DNA from: Methanosphaera sp.
Lineage (GTDB): Archaea; Methanobacteriota; Methanobacteria; Methanobacteriales; Methanobacteriaceae
DNA: 5,357 bases
Assembly (NCBI GenBank): GCA_013330915.1
Contig: DUHK01000010.1
Coordinates: 1 to 5,357, forward strand
Direction: 5' to 3'
In this document: piece after piece, positions 1 through 5,335 of the stretch
Layout of the letters: each line of letters starts with the position of its first letter
How positions within the stretch are numbered: the first letter of the stretch is position 1
The notes under the pieces: model-generated
What the model was told of the DNA's origin: nothing
The model's input: only the letters and a program-made list of their open reading frames with translations
Database searches by the model: none
Position numbers and translations under genes: made by a program

Positions 1-278
1 AGTATGAAGAAAGGGATATTGTCAAAGACAATCCTCAATACGACGACCTGAAGGATTGGCATGAAAAAAGCGGTTACCCTCTTAAGAAATTCTTCAATAC
101 AAGCGGTAAGATCTACCGTGAAAACAAAATCAAGGACAAGCTGCCTGATATGAGCGAAGATGAGCAGTTAAAACTTCTAGCTACTGATGGAATGCTTGTA
201 AAGCGCCCTGTTCTTGTCGGCGATGATTTCGCAGTTACTGGTTTTAGAGTAAAAGAATGGGAAGAAAAATTATTATGA
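1..278 (+). CDS. ArsC/Spx-family thioredoxin-fold protein, C-terminal part (5' end outside window)
   Basis: The reading frame is open from base 3 to a TGA at 276-278 and gives 91 residues. Family members are usually about 115-120 residues, so roughly 25 N-terminal residues, including the redox cysteine motif, lie outside the window. Family signatures are visible in order: an RDI motif near the start, then W-H-E-K-S-G-Y, then K-K-F-F-N-T-S-G followed by a Y-R-E segment, then D-G-M-L-V-K-R-P with the conserved Arg-Pro, then T-G-F and a closing Trp. In the ArsC/Spx/YffB family this fold either reduces arsenate with thiol help or, in bacterial Spx, binds RNA polymerase. Without the cysteine region the two cannot be told apart, and most archaeal members are simply annotated as arsenate reductase-like. 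The protein should be cytoplasmic. Codon use is richer in G and C than the DNA downstream, as expected for a conserved gene. I am confident of the family and unsure of the substrate. Confidence 0.88.
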   Translation, partial: YEERDIVKDNPQYDDLKDWHEKSGYPLKKFFNTSGKIYRENKIKDKLPDMSEDEQLKLLATDGMLVKRPVLVGDDFAVTGFRVKEWEEKLL

Positions 279-292
279 TTTGATTTAAATTC

Positions 293-309
293 TTTTTTTA
301 TTTTTTTTT
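293..309 (+). terminator. T-run terminator after the ArsC/Spx-family gene
   Basis: Seven T (293-299) and nine T (301-309), separated by one A, begin 15 bases after the stop codon. Archaeal RNA polymerase commonly stops at such oligo-T tracts without a stable hairpin, and no strong hairpin is seen here. The function is inferred from position and composition. Confidence 0.55.
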
Positions 310-409
310 AAATAAAATATTCTCCAAAATACTGTAATTCTATTTTTTATTATTTCTTTAACAATGGTTTAATTCTTTATTTTCACTTGTTCTTGAGACA
401 TTTAAGGAT

Positions 410-768
410 TTATGATGATATTTTATATTTATTTATTTTTCTTAACCATATTAGGAACCTGTAAATATCATGAAAATATAATGGGGACTTATCAAACATT
501 ATTTTTTCCAGCATTGCCCAATTCTCATCATAATGAAATTCATCGGTAAAGATAATGCCTCTTTTATTATGTCATCCTCCTAAGAAGACATTTAAGGCAT
601 CATAGATTATTTGTATCTCATTTATTTCAGGGTCTTCAAAGTATTGTTGGCATTTGTCTGCTCTTTTTCTGCTTTTGAAATGTGCAATTACATTTTCCTT
701 ATCTTTAATTTCATATAGTGTCCTATTATGTATTCCCCTATTGCGGTTTCATCATAATTGTTGGTTAA
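410..768 (-). pseudogene. Unrecognised protein remnant, broken by an in-frame TGA and a frameshift
   Basis: On the minus strand one frame is open from about 750 down to a TAA at 410-412, interrupted by a single TGA at 572-574. Before the TGA it reads L-Y-E-I-K-D-K-E-N-V, then F-K-S-R-K-R-A-D-K-C, ending D-A-L-N-V-F-L-G-G. After the TGA it continues with R-G-I-I-F-T-D-E-F, then N-W-A-M-L-E-K-I-M-F, then S-P-L-Y-F-H-D-I. Both halves have ordinary soluble-protein composition (charged, with regularly placed hydrophobics), which random AT-rich DNA would not give. Upstream, a second frame (about 768-721, residues L-T-N-N-Y-D-E-T-A-I-G-E-Y-I-I-G) seems to join by a frameshift near 720. No start codon with a ribosome site is evident. 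I do not recognise the family. The R-G-I-I-F-T-D part loosely recalls small PH-like domains, but this is a guess. It lies downstream of, and on the same strand as, the RhuM remnant. Confidence 0.5.
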
Positions 769-811
769 AATTTTTTATTTTTTAGGTTATCATGCAGCTA
801 TTAGGAATTCC

Positions 812-1272
812 CTAATAACTGAATATTTTTTTATTTGATTTTATTTCTTTAATGTTTTCCAATAATTTATCGAAGTTGAACGATAGTTCTTATATTGTAC
901 TTGTCTAAATTTATCATATTCATTATTTGCTATCTCTTTTGCTTCTTTATTCTTTACTCTATTGATATCATAGCGTCTAAATTATGCCTCTGGGGCTTTC
1001 CTCCTTTCTTAAGGTTTTTTAAGGATTTCTTAACAAACTCATGATGGTCTACAAATGAGTCTTTAGAGCTTATGCTCACTTCATTTTTAATTAACTCTTC
1101 ATCTTGGATTATATCTGAAAAATGCATTGATATATTGGACTGTGTGGTTCCAAAAATTTTAGAAGTGATTTTTTGACTTGCCCGTATTGAATCTTCGCCG
1201 ATTATGAAATCTCCGTCTACTTTTTTCCTGTCCATAGTATTGCAGTGTTTTTATAAGGTCAGATTTTGCCAT
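812..1272 (-). pseudogene. Decayed RhuM-family (virulence protein RhuM-like) gene with internal deletion
   Basis: The largest open piece runs on the minus strand from an ATG at 1233-1235 to a TAA at 954-956 (93 residues). It contains R-A-S-Q-K, a helix-turn-helix-like I-F-G-T-T-Q-S-N-I-S-M-H, an E-E-L-I-K-N-E-V segment and N-L-D-A-M-I-S-I. In RhuM proteins these correspond to the DNA-binding-like N-terminal half and the segment just before G-Y-R-V. Here G-Y-R-V and the following 170 or so residues are missing. From 957 a second frame gives K-E-A-K-E-I-A-N-N-E-Y-D-K-F-R, and from 880 a third gives F-D-K-L-L-E-N-I-K-E-I, ending at a TAG at 812-814; these resemble a RhuM C-terminus. The original start may be an ATG at 1270-1272 (reading M-A-K-S-D-L-I-K), with GGAG about 10 bases before it, joined by a frameshift. 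RhuM proteins often sit near restriction-modification genes; none is visible here. The domain assignment is from memory of the family; the broken state is seen directly. Confidence 0.62.
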
Positions 1273-1437
1273 ATTTCTCAAACTCCAAAAACTAAATTTA
1301 TTTTATTTAATTTTTGTTTACTTGTATTAAAATTGTTATTTGAAGTTTATATGACTTGAGATATCGTTTGAAAGTAATGGTTAATATGTGGTTTACTATT
1401 TATAAAATAGTCATTTTTACCATTTTTTCTTAAAAAG

Positions 1438-1450
1438 AACGGAATCCGTT
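1438..1450. repeat. AACGGA-A-TCCGTT perfect inverted repeat
   Basis: Arms of six bases, AACGGA (1438-1443) and TCCGTT (1445-1450), surround a single central A. It is the most GC-containing palindrome in the upstream region, so chance is a weaker explanation than for the AT-only ones. It could be a protein-binding operator or, as RNA, a short hairpin followed by T-rich sequence on either strand. No function is shown. Confidence 0.4.
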
Positions 1451-1590
1451 TTGTTTATTTGGGAATTATTTTCTTAAATTCAACTGATCATTGTTATGCT
1501 CTTTTTAATGAAAAAACAAAAACGATTTTTAAGTCTATAAACAGGCAAGCATATTTTTTAGGGATTTTTTGCTTGCGAAAATTTTTTCAA

Positions 1591-1635
1591 AAACTTTATA
1601 ATGTTTAATCAATAAATACTTTATTAATAAAGTTT
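1591..1635. repeat. Three ACTTTAT motifs forming alternative inverted repeats
   Basis: ACTTTATT (1618-1625) and AATAAAGT (1626-1633) form a perfect 16-bp palindrome. An upstream copy, AAACTTTAT (1591-1599), can instead pair with ATAAAGTTT (1627-1635) over nine bases, so the downstream arm has two possible partners. The pairing is seen directly; any regulatory meaning is speculative because the elements are almost wholly A and T. Confidence 0.35.
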
Positions 1636-1700
1636 ATTTTAATAGTGAACAATCTGGCTTGATATATTTTTATAAAATTTATCAACATTATTGGAATAAT

Positions 1701-1728
1701 TTTTATTAAAAATTGATTTTTAATGAAA
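1701..1728. repeat. AT-rich inverted repeat around 1714-1715
   Basis: ATTAAAAAT (1705-1713) and ATTTTTAAT (1716-1724) are a perfect nine-base inverted repeat with TG between them. With one G-T pair the stem extends to 13 pairs (1701-1728). It lies about 175 bases before the adhesin-like start codon. It could be a binding site or chance structure in AT-only sequence. Confidence 0.3.
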
Positions 1729-1749
1729 TTTTAATAAATTTTTTTCACT

Positions 1750-1816
1750 AAATATGAAAATTTTTATATTTTCACAGTTCTTTCATAAAAGAACCTGAAT
1801 TTATATTTTCATATTT
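1750..1816. repeat. Nested inverted repeats before the adhesin-like gene
   Basis: An outer 12-base inverted repeat, AAATATGAAAAT (1750-1761) and ATTTTCATATTT (1805-1816), encloses an inner perfect one, GTTCTTT (1777-1783) and AAAGAAC (1788-1794), with a CATA loop. The two are almost concentric (centres near 1783 and 1785.5). As DNA this could be a paired operator overlapping the promoter; as RNA it could fold into a stem carrying an inner hairpin. Confidence 0.45.
1763..1811 (+). promoter_or_regulatory. Candidate promoter with duplicated TTTATATTTTCA
   Basis: The 12-base sequence TTTATATTTTCA occurs exactly twice, at 1763-1774 and 1800-1811. TTTATATT resembles the archaeal TATA box bound by TBP, which lies about 25 bases before the transcription start. 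The downstream copy would place the start near 1825-1832 and give a leader of roughly 70-75 bases; the upstream copy would place it near 1790. The background is so AT-rich that TATA-like strings are common, so this rests mainly on position and on the exact duplication. Confidence 0.3.
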
Positions 1817-1851
1817 TTCATGGAAATTCATTAAAATTCTTTTTTTACTCT

Positions 1852-1867
1852 TTTTTCATATGAAAAA
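1852..1867. repeat. TTTTTCATATGAAAAA palindrome just before the ribosome site
   Basis: A perfect 16-bp palindrome centred on CATATG lies 35-50 bases before the start codon. It repeats the TTTTCAT half-site also seen at 1806-1812, 1815-1821 and, inverted, at 1754-1760. A binding site for a dimeric regulator acting just downstream of transcription start is possible. No known regulator is assigned. Confidence 0.4.
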
Positions 1868-1888
1868 GGGGTTTGATATGTAATTAAT

Positions 1889-1896
1889 AAGGTGAT
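1889..1896 (+). promoter_or_regulatory. Ribosome binding site of the adhesin-like gene
   Basis: AAGGTGAT contains AGGTGAT, a seven-base match to the complement of the conserved archaeal 16S rRNA 3' end, and lies five bases before the ATG at 1902-1904. This decides the start codon: the next in-frame ATG, two codons later, is too far away and would trim the basic end of the signal peptide. Confidence 0.85.
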
Positions 1897-1901
1897 TTAT
1901 T

Positions 1902-4900
1902 ATGAAGATGAAATATATTGCTATATTTTTAGTTCTTCTTTGTTGTTTCATGGGTGCGGCAAGTGCAGCTGAAGATGTCTCAACAGATCTTGCAGATTTG
2001 GATTCTGTAGATAGTGCTGTGGCTTTGGATTCCGTATCCGAAGATGCAAGTGATAGTGTTCAAACAGAACCTATAACTGATTCTTCTGATGATACAACTG
2101 AAGAACAGATAATAAATGATACAAATGATGTTGAACAAACTGATGATTCTGCAAATGTGGGATCTGAACCTACTAGATCTACTGAAGTAGATGCAGAAGA
2201 CTGGGATGAATTTTATACATATGCAACTGCTACCGATGATGATTATACTATTCAATTAACTGGCACATCTTATACTATAAGTCAGGCTGTAACTTTAAAA
2301 AACAGTATTACTGTTATAGGTACTTCCACCTGTTATTTTACTGGAGGAAGCAATGGTGCAACTTATTTCACAAGTACTGGTGATTTAAGCATTACATTTA
2401 TTAATGTAACTTTTAAGGATATCAATGCAGGTATTCTTTTTAGATTAGCAACTGGTACGGGAACTAATAAGTTTATTAACTGTAGTTTTGACAATATTTA
2501 TACTTCCGTTTATAAATCTTCAGTTATTTGGAATGATAAAGGATATATGAATATCAGCGGCTGTAATTTCACAAATTGTAATGACGGATTTGGTGTTATA
2601 ACTAACTATGCCACTACTGGTTCAGTTCAAATGAATGTGGAAAATAGCAGATTTGAAGATAATTATGGCAGGCTGGAACCTGGAGCTATTAATAACTGTG
2701 GTGAGATGAATGTAACCAACTCTACATTCACACACAATGTAGCAGGATGGTGGGCTGGTGCTGTTCATACTCATACTAATGCATATACTCGTATTGTGGA
2801 TTCCACTTTTGCAGATAATCTTGCAGGAGGAAATAGTGGTTCTGGATGGAATGGGGGAGCATTATTCTCCTACAGCAAATTAGAAGTTATAAATTCTGTA
2901 TTCACTGGAAACAATGTCAGTGTTTTAACTGGTGGAGGCGCTATTTTTGGATACAGTATGGGAACATCCACATATAATATTACTGTGGATTCCTGTAATT
3001 TCACTCAAAATGTTAATAAACACACTTCAGGATATGCAGGTGCTATTGGTGTTCAAAATATTGGATATTTAACAATCTCCAATTCTCGTTTTGTAAATAA
3101 CTCTGCAACCATTGGTCAAGCAATCGCGGCTATTACAAAAGATGAACCTTACTGTATGAATTGTACTAACTGTTCATGTCCTAATTGTCCTAACTGCACA
3201 AATTGCAGCCATGATGTTTCTTCAGGATACCCAACAACTAAAATTTACAACAATACCTTTGTAAATCATACTGGCTCTGGAGATACAGTATATATTGCAG
3301 GAAATCATTATTTATTTGCAAACAACACCTTCATAAACTCAACACAAACAACCCATTATGATGGCAGTGGAAATCAATATGGCCTCACATCTCTTACTTC
3401 AATGATTTATGCAGAAAATGGTTTGAATTCTAAAATGTTACAAAGTCCAATCTTATCTGCAGATCCTGTTACTCATGATGTGATATATGTAAATTCCAGT
3501 TCTTCAAATAAACCTGAAAAAAATGGGTGTGATGGTCAAAGTTGGGAAACAGCATATGGAACTCTAACTGGTTTTAATAAAGCAATGTCTAATATTAATA
3601 CAAATGGGATAATTTATTTGGCTGATGTAACTTTTAAGTCTATAAGCCAAGCATCTCAAAAAAATGTTACTGTGATAGGTTTAAATAGGGAAAAAACTAT
3701 TGTCTCATCATCATCAGTAAATTTAGATGGTTATAGTAACTATCATTATCAATGTACTTTTATAAATATCACTTTTAATATAACTGAATTTAATATAGAA
3801 AAGGATTATGAATTCATCAATTGTACATTTATTAATTCAAATGTCTCCCTATGGGATCAAGCATATAGCATGTATTTAGGAGCACCTGAAAATATAGGAC
3901 TGGATTATTCTTTTTATTCTAATTTTACCGGTTGTAATTTTGTAAATAGTACTTTTAATGCATATAGGTTCGGTGAAGCTAATTTTAAAGATTGTACTTT
4001 TGAAAATATTACAGCTGATTTTATAGTAAACAATACAGGAGGTTTTGCCTTAAATGATGGTATTTTCTTCTCTGATTGTAAATTCAATAATGTAAACGTT
4101 AAAGGTATTGTTGATGTTCCTACTGGCACTATCGTAGGTGCTGAAGAGGGTTCCAGAGTTCGCATAGAATACTGTACTGGTATTGAAAATTCTGGCATGG
4201 TCTCTGAAGGCGACCGCGATTTCATCAATACTACACCACCTAGGCCAAAAACTACTCTTGTATGTGATATTAATAGTGAAAACAACTTTGTTGTAACCTT
4301 AAAAGATTCTGAAGACAACCCTGTCTCCGGACCTATCAGCATAACTATTAATGACGGGGAAATCATTCCTTACGAAGTTGAAAACGGCGCTTTCACCATT
4401 CCTTTAGATGATTTAATCGGTGATTTAACAGGCAAAGTTGCCATCAAGGTAAATTTTGCGGACTCTGATTTAATTATTGGATCCTGCGATGAATTAAACA
4501 CTCTTGTTGTTGTCAAAACCGTAACTGAAACCGTTGTTCAGAATGTTACTGTTGAAGTGCCTGTTGCTATTGATCCTGCTGCAACTACCATTGATGCCAA
4601 TGCATTGACTGCTACCGCTAAAGTCGCTAAGACTTTATCTGTAACCTTAAAGGATGCTAGTGGAAAAGCAATTGCTAACAAGACAATCACTTACTCTATC
4701 AATGGCGTTGCCAAAACTGCAACTACAGATGCTAATGGTATTGTTAAGATTGCTGTAAACCAGGCAAATGCGGGAACTTATTATTATTACATTTCTTTCC
4801 TGGGTGACAATGATTATAAGGCAAGCTTTAAGACTGTTAAGGTGACTGTAAACAAGCAGGCTACCAAGGCTGTCTTCAAGAAAAAGACATTTAAGGTAAA

Positions 4901-5138
4901 GGCTAAAACCAAAAAAGTGTCTTTCACTCTTAAAGATGCAAGTGGAAAAGCAATCAAAGGTAAAAAAATCACAGTGAAAGTAGGCAAGAAAACATACACT
5001 GCAAAAACAAATGCAAAAGGTGTTGCTACTGTAAAAGTCAAGCTGACTAAAAAGGGCAAATATGCTGCTACTGCTAAGTTTGCAGGAGACTCAACCTACA
5101 AGGCTGTTACTAAAAAAGCAAAAATAACTTTAAAATAA
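1902..5138 (+). CDS. Secreted adhesin-like protein: two beta-helix segments, Cys cluster, Ig-like repeats
   Basis: This is a 1078-residue surface protein of the adhesin-like type abundant in Methanobrevibacter and Methanosphaera, likely for contact with host, substrate or partner microbes (family inference). Residues 1-22 are a signal peptide (basic M-K-M-K, hydrophobic core, A-S-A cleavage site). Residues 23-100 are an Asp/Ser/Thr-rich linker with about 26 acidic and one basic residue. Residues 100-500 form a right-handed parallel beta-helix with repeated N-S-x-F-x-x-N turns and G-G-A-I-like motifs near 261, 286, 319, 346, 380 and 406. Seven cysteines cluster at 418-435. A second helix starts at D-V-I-Y-V-N (526) and runs to about 765, with C-x-F turns at 618, 641, 678, 698 and 726. 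Ig-like domains fill 783-873, 893-986 and 987-1078; the last two share L-K-D-A-S-G-K-A-I and G-D-x-x-Y-K-A. There is no C-terminal membrane helix or sorting motif, so attachment probably runs through the lysine-rich end. The many N-x-S/T sites suggest glycosylation. The gene seems transcribed alone. The ligand is unknown. Confidence 0.93.
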   Translation: MKMKYIAIFLVLLCCFMGAASAAEDVSTDLADLDSVDSAVALDSVSEDASDSVQTEPITDSSDDTTEEQIINDTNDVEQTDDSANVGSEPTRSTEVDAEDWDEFYTYATATDDDYTIQLTGTSYTISQAVTLKNSITVIGTSTCYFTGGSNGATYFTSTGDLSITFINVTFKDINAGILFRLATGTGTNKFINCSFDNIYTSVYKSSVIWNDKGYMNISGCNFTNCNDGFGVITNYATTGSVQMNVENSRFEDNYGRLEPGAINNCGEMNVTNSTFTHNVAGWWAGAVHTHTNAYTRIVDSTFADNLAGGNSGSGWNGGALFSYSKLEVINSVFTGNNVSVLTGGGAIFGYSMGTSTYNITVDSCNFTQNVNKHTSGYAGAIGVQNIGYLTISNSRFVNNSATIGQAIAAITKDEPYCMNCTNCSCPNCPNCTNCSHDVSSGYPTTKIYNNTFVNHTGSGDTVYIAGNHYLFANNTFINSTQTTHYDGSGNQYGLTSLTSMIYAENGLNSKMLQSPILSADPVTHDVIYVNSSSSNKPEKNGCDGQSWETAYGTLTGFNKAMSNINTNGIIYLADVTFKSISQASQKNVTVIGLNREKTIVSSSSVNLDGYSNYHYQCTFINITFNITEFNIEKDYEFINCTFINSNVSLWDQAYSMYLGAPENIGLDYSFYSNFTGCNFVNSTFNAYRFGEANFKDCTFENITADFIVNNTGGFALNDGIFFSDCKFNNVNVKGIVDVPTGTIVGAEEGSRVRIEYCTGIENSGMVSEGDRDFINTTPPRPKTTLVCDINSENNFVVTLKDSEDNPVSGPISITINDGEIIPYEVENGAFTIPLDDLIGDLTGKVAIKVNFADSDLIIGSCDELNTLVVVKTVTETVVQNVTVEVPVAIDPAATTIDANALTATAKVAKTLSVTLKDASGKAIANKTITYSINGVAKTATTDANGIVKIAVNQANAGTYYYYISFLGDNDYKASFKTVKVTVNKQATKAVFKKKTFKVKAKTKKVSFTLKDASGKAIKGKKITVKVGKKTYTAKTNAKGVATVKVKLTKKGKYAATAKFAGDSTYKAVTKKAKITLK
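3153..3209 (+). repeat. Asn-Cys-x tandem repeat coding for a seven-cysteine cluster
   Basis: Within the adhesin-like gene, residues 418-436 carry seven cysteines (418, 421, 424, 426, 429, 432, 435) spaced C-x2-C-x2-C-x-C-x2-C-x2-C-x2-C, with His437 next. From 3159 the DNA is a tandem array of 9-base units, AAY-TGY-xxx, five in number, with an extra Cys-Pro pair after the second. It lies where the first beta-helix turns are interrupted, between the turns at residues 394 and 450, so it probably forms a protruding loop. It could bind metal or form disulfides; neither is proven. Confidence 0.8.
4578..5135 (+). repeat. Two tandem Ig-like domain repeats at the adhesin C-terminus
   Basis: Residues 893-986 and 987-1078 align with a constant offset of 94 residues. 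L-K-D-A-S-G-K-A-I at 916-924 matches 1010-1018, and G-x-Y followed by F-x-G-D-x-x-Y-K-A at 958-974 matches 1052-1068. The DNA is also similar around 4650-4672 and 4932-4954. Such Ig-like units (bacterial Ig-like/invasin type) serve as stalks or wall-facing modules. The second copy has about 30 lysines in 92 residues, no Glu and two Asp, which suits binding to a negatively charged wall polymer, but that role is inferred. Confidence 0.75.
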
Positions 5139-5219
5139 GTCTCTAATCTTTTATGGGCTTAAAAAGTAAAAATACTTTAAAATTAGTCTTTAAACTTTTT
5201 TAGGTTAAAGTAAGGAATA
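5121..5219 (+). repeat. Imperfect tandem duplication of the adhesin gene's 3' end
   Basis: The segment from 5121, covering the last five codons, the stop codon and the following bases, is repeated from about 5169 with an offset near 47 bases. Shared blocks are ACTTTAAAAT, AGTCT, TAA, CTTTT and TTAAA followed by AGTAA-like sequence. In the second copy the stop TAA reads TTA, so it is only a relic. Both units contain a short T-rich stretch, so the duplication may also have doubled a transcription stop signal. Confidence 0.6.
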
Positions 5220-5284
5220 TATTGGGGAAAATAAAGAATTTTGTTCTTTTTTCCATGCAAATATTCCTTCTTATTATTTTTTTT
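5212..5284 (+). terminator. Stem-loop plus T-run after the adhesin-like gene
   Basis: AAGGAATAT (5212-5220) and ATATTCCTT (5261-5269) are a perfect nine-base inverted repeat. Between them the strand can fold further through an imperfect TGGGGAAAA...TTTTTTCCA stem down to AAAGAA (5233-5238) and TTCTTT (5244-5249). The stem is followed within eight bases by eight T (5277-5284). This is the likely end of the adhesin-like transcript. An earlier, weaker stop is possible at the T-run 5196-5201, between CTTTAA (5188-5193) and TTAAAG (5205-5210). Confidence 0.6.
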
Positions 5285-5302
5285 ATATGGGATTTATTTC
5301 TT

Positions 5303-5330
5303 ATTTCAATCCTTGTTTTAGGGTTGGAAT
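5303..5330 (+). terminator. Hairpin with G-U pairs, possible second terminator or structured RNA
   Basis: ATTTCAATCC (5303-5312) pairs fully with GGGTTGGAAT (5321-5330) as plus-strand RNA, using two G-U pairs, around an eight-base loop. Both differences from a perfect DNA palindrome become G-U pairs only when read from the plus strand, which hints that the RNA matters. It may be a back-up terminator or a processing stem. Its T-run is interrupted by A, so the terminator role is weak. Confidence 0.4.
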
Positions 5331-5335
5331 AATAG

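Larger units (their letters stand above)
1273..1888. other. Long AT-rich non-coding region with many short inverted repeats
   Basis: I find no credible gene on either strand here. All frames are closed at short intervals and the few short openings lack a ribosome site. The region separates the minus-strand RhuM remnant from the plus-strand adhesin-like gene, so it would have held both promoters. It contains several perfect inverted repeats, listed separately where they stand out. Smaller ones are ACTATTT/AAATAGT (1395-1401 and 1405-1411, loop of three), AATGGT/ACCATT around it (1376-1381 and 1419-1424), and GCAAGCA/TGCTTGC (1545-1551 and 1570-1576). In DNA this rich in A and T, short palindromes arise often by chance, so only those containing G and C or lying close to the start codon deserve weight. 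Confidence 0.6.

Noticed and set aside
412..549. Plus-strand 45-residue open frame starting M-M-I-F-Y-I-Y-L-F-F with AAGGA just before it, resembling a small secreted peptide
   Set aside because: It lies opposite the minus-strand remnant, which has much better protein composition across a longer stretch. The hydrophobic start comes from AT-rich codons, and the AAGGA lies only four bases from the ATG.
572..574. Possible selenocysteine at the in-frame TGA of the minus-strand remnant
   Set aside because: The frame also has a frameshift near 720, no obvious start, and lies beside another decayed gene, so simple decay is more likely. No selenocysteine insertion element was recognised.
1273..1888. 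Non-coding RNA, tRNA or insertion sequence in the long intergenic region
   Set aside because: There is no tRNA-like arm pattern, no GC-rich structured block and no paired terminal inverted repeats with target duplication; the AT-only hairpins alone do not support an RNA gene.
1980..2255. Minus-strand 91-residue open frame inside the adhesin-like gene
   Set aside because: It is the antisense shadow of the Asp/Ser-rich linker: its composition (Ile, Cys, Ser, Arg) is the complement of GAT, GAA and TCT codons, and it has no ribosome site.
3159..3209. Cysteine array as a CRISPR-like or mobile-element repeat
   Set aside because: The repeat unit is 9 bases, stays in frame and encodes a regular peptide, so it is a coding tandem repeat.
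3914..4366. Minus-strand 150-residue open frame inside the adhesin-like gene
   Set aside because: It is fully antisense to the second beta-helix and first Ig-like domain, which are strongly supported; there is no ribosome site and no recognisable domain.
4814..5059. Minus-strand 81-residue hydrophobic open frame resembling a membrane protein
   Set aside because: The hydrophobicity is an artefact of reading lysine codons (AAA, AAG) in reverse as TTT and CTT; it lies opposite the lysine-rich Ig-like domain.
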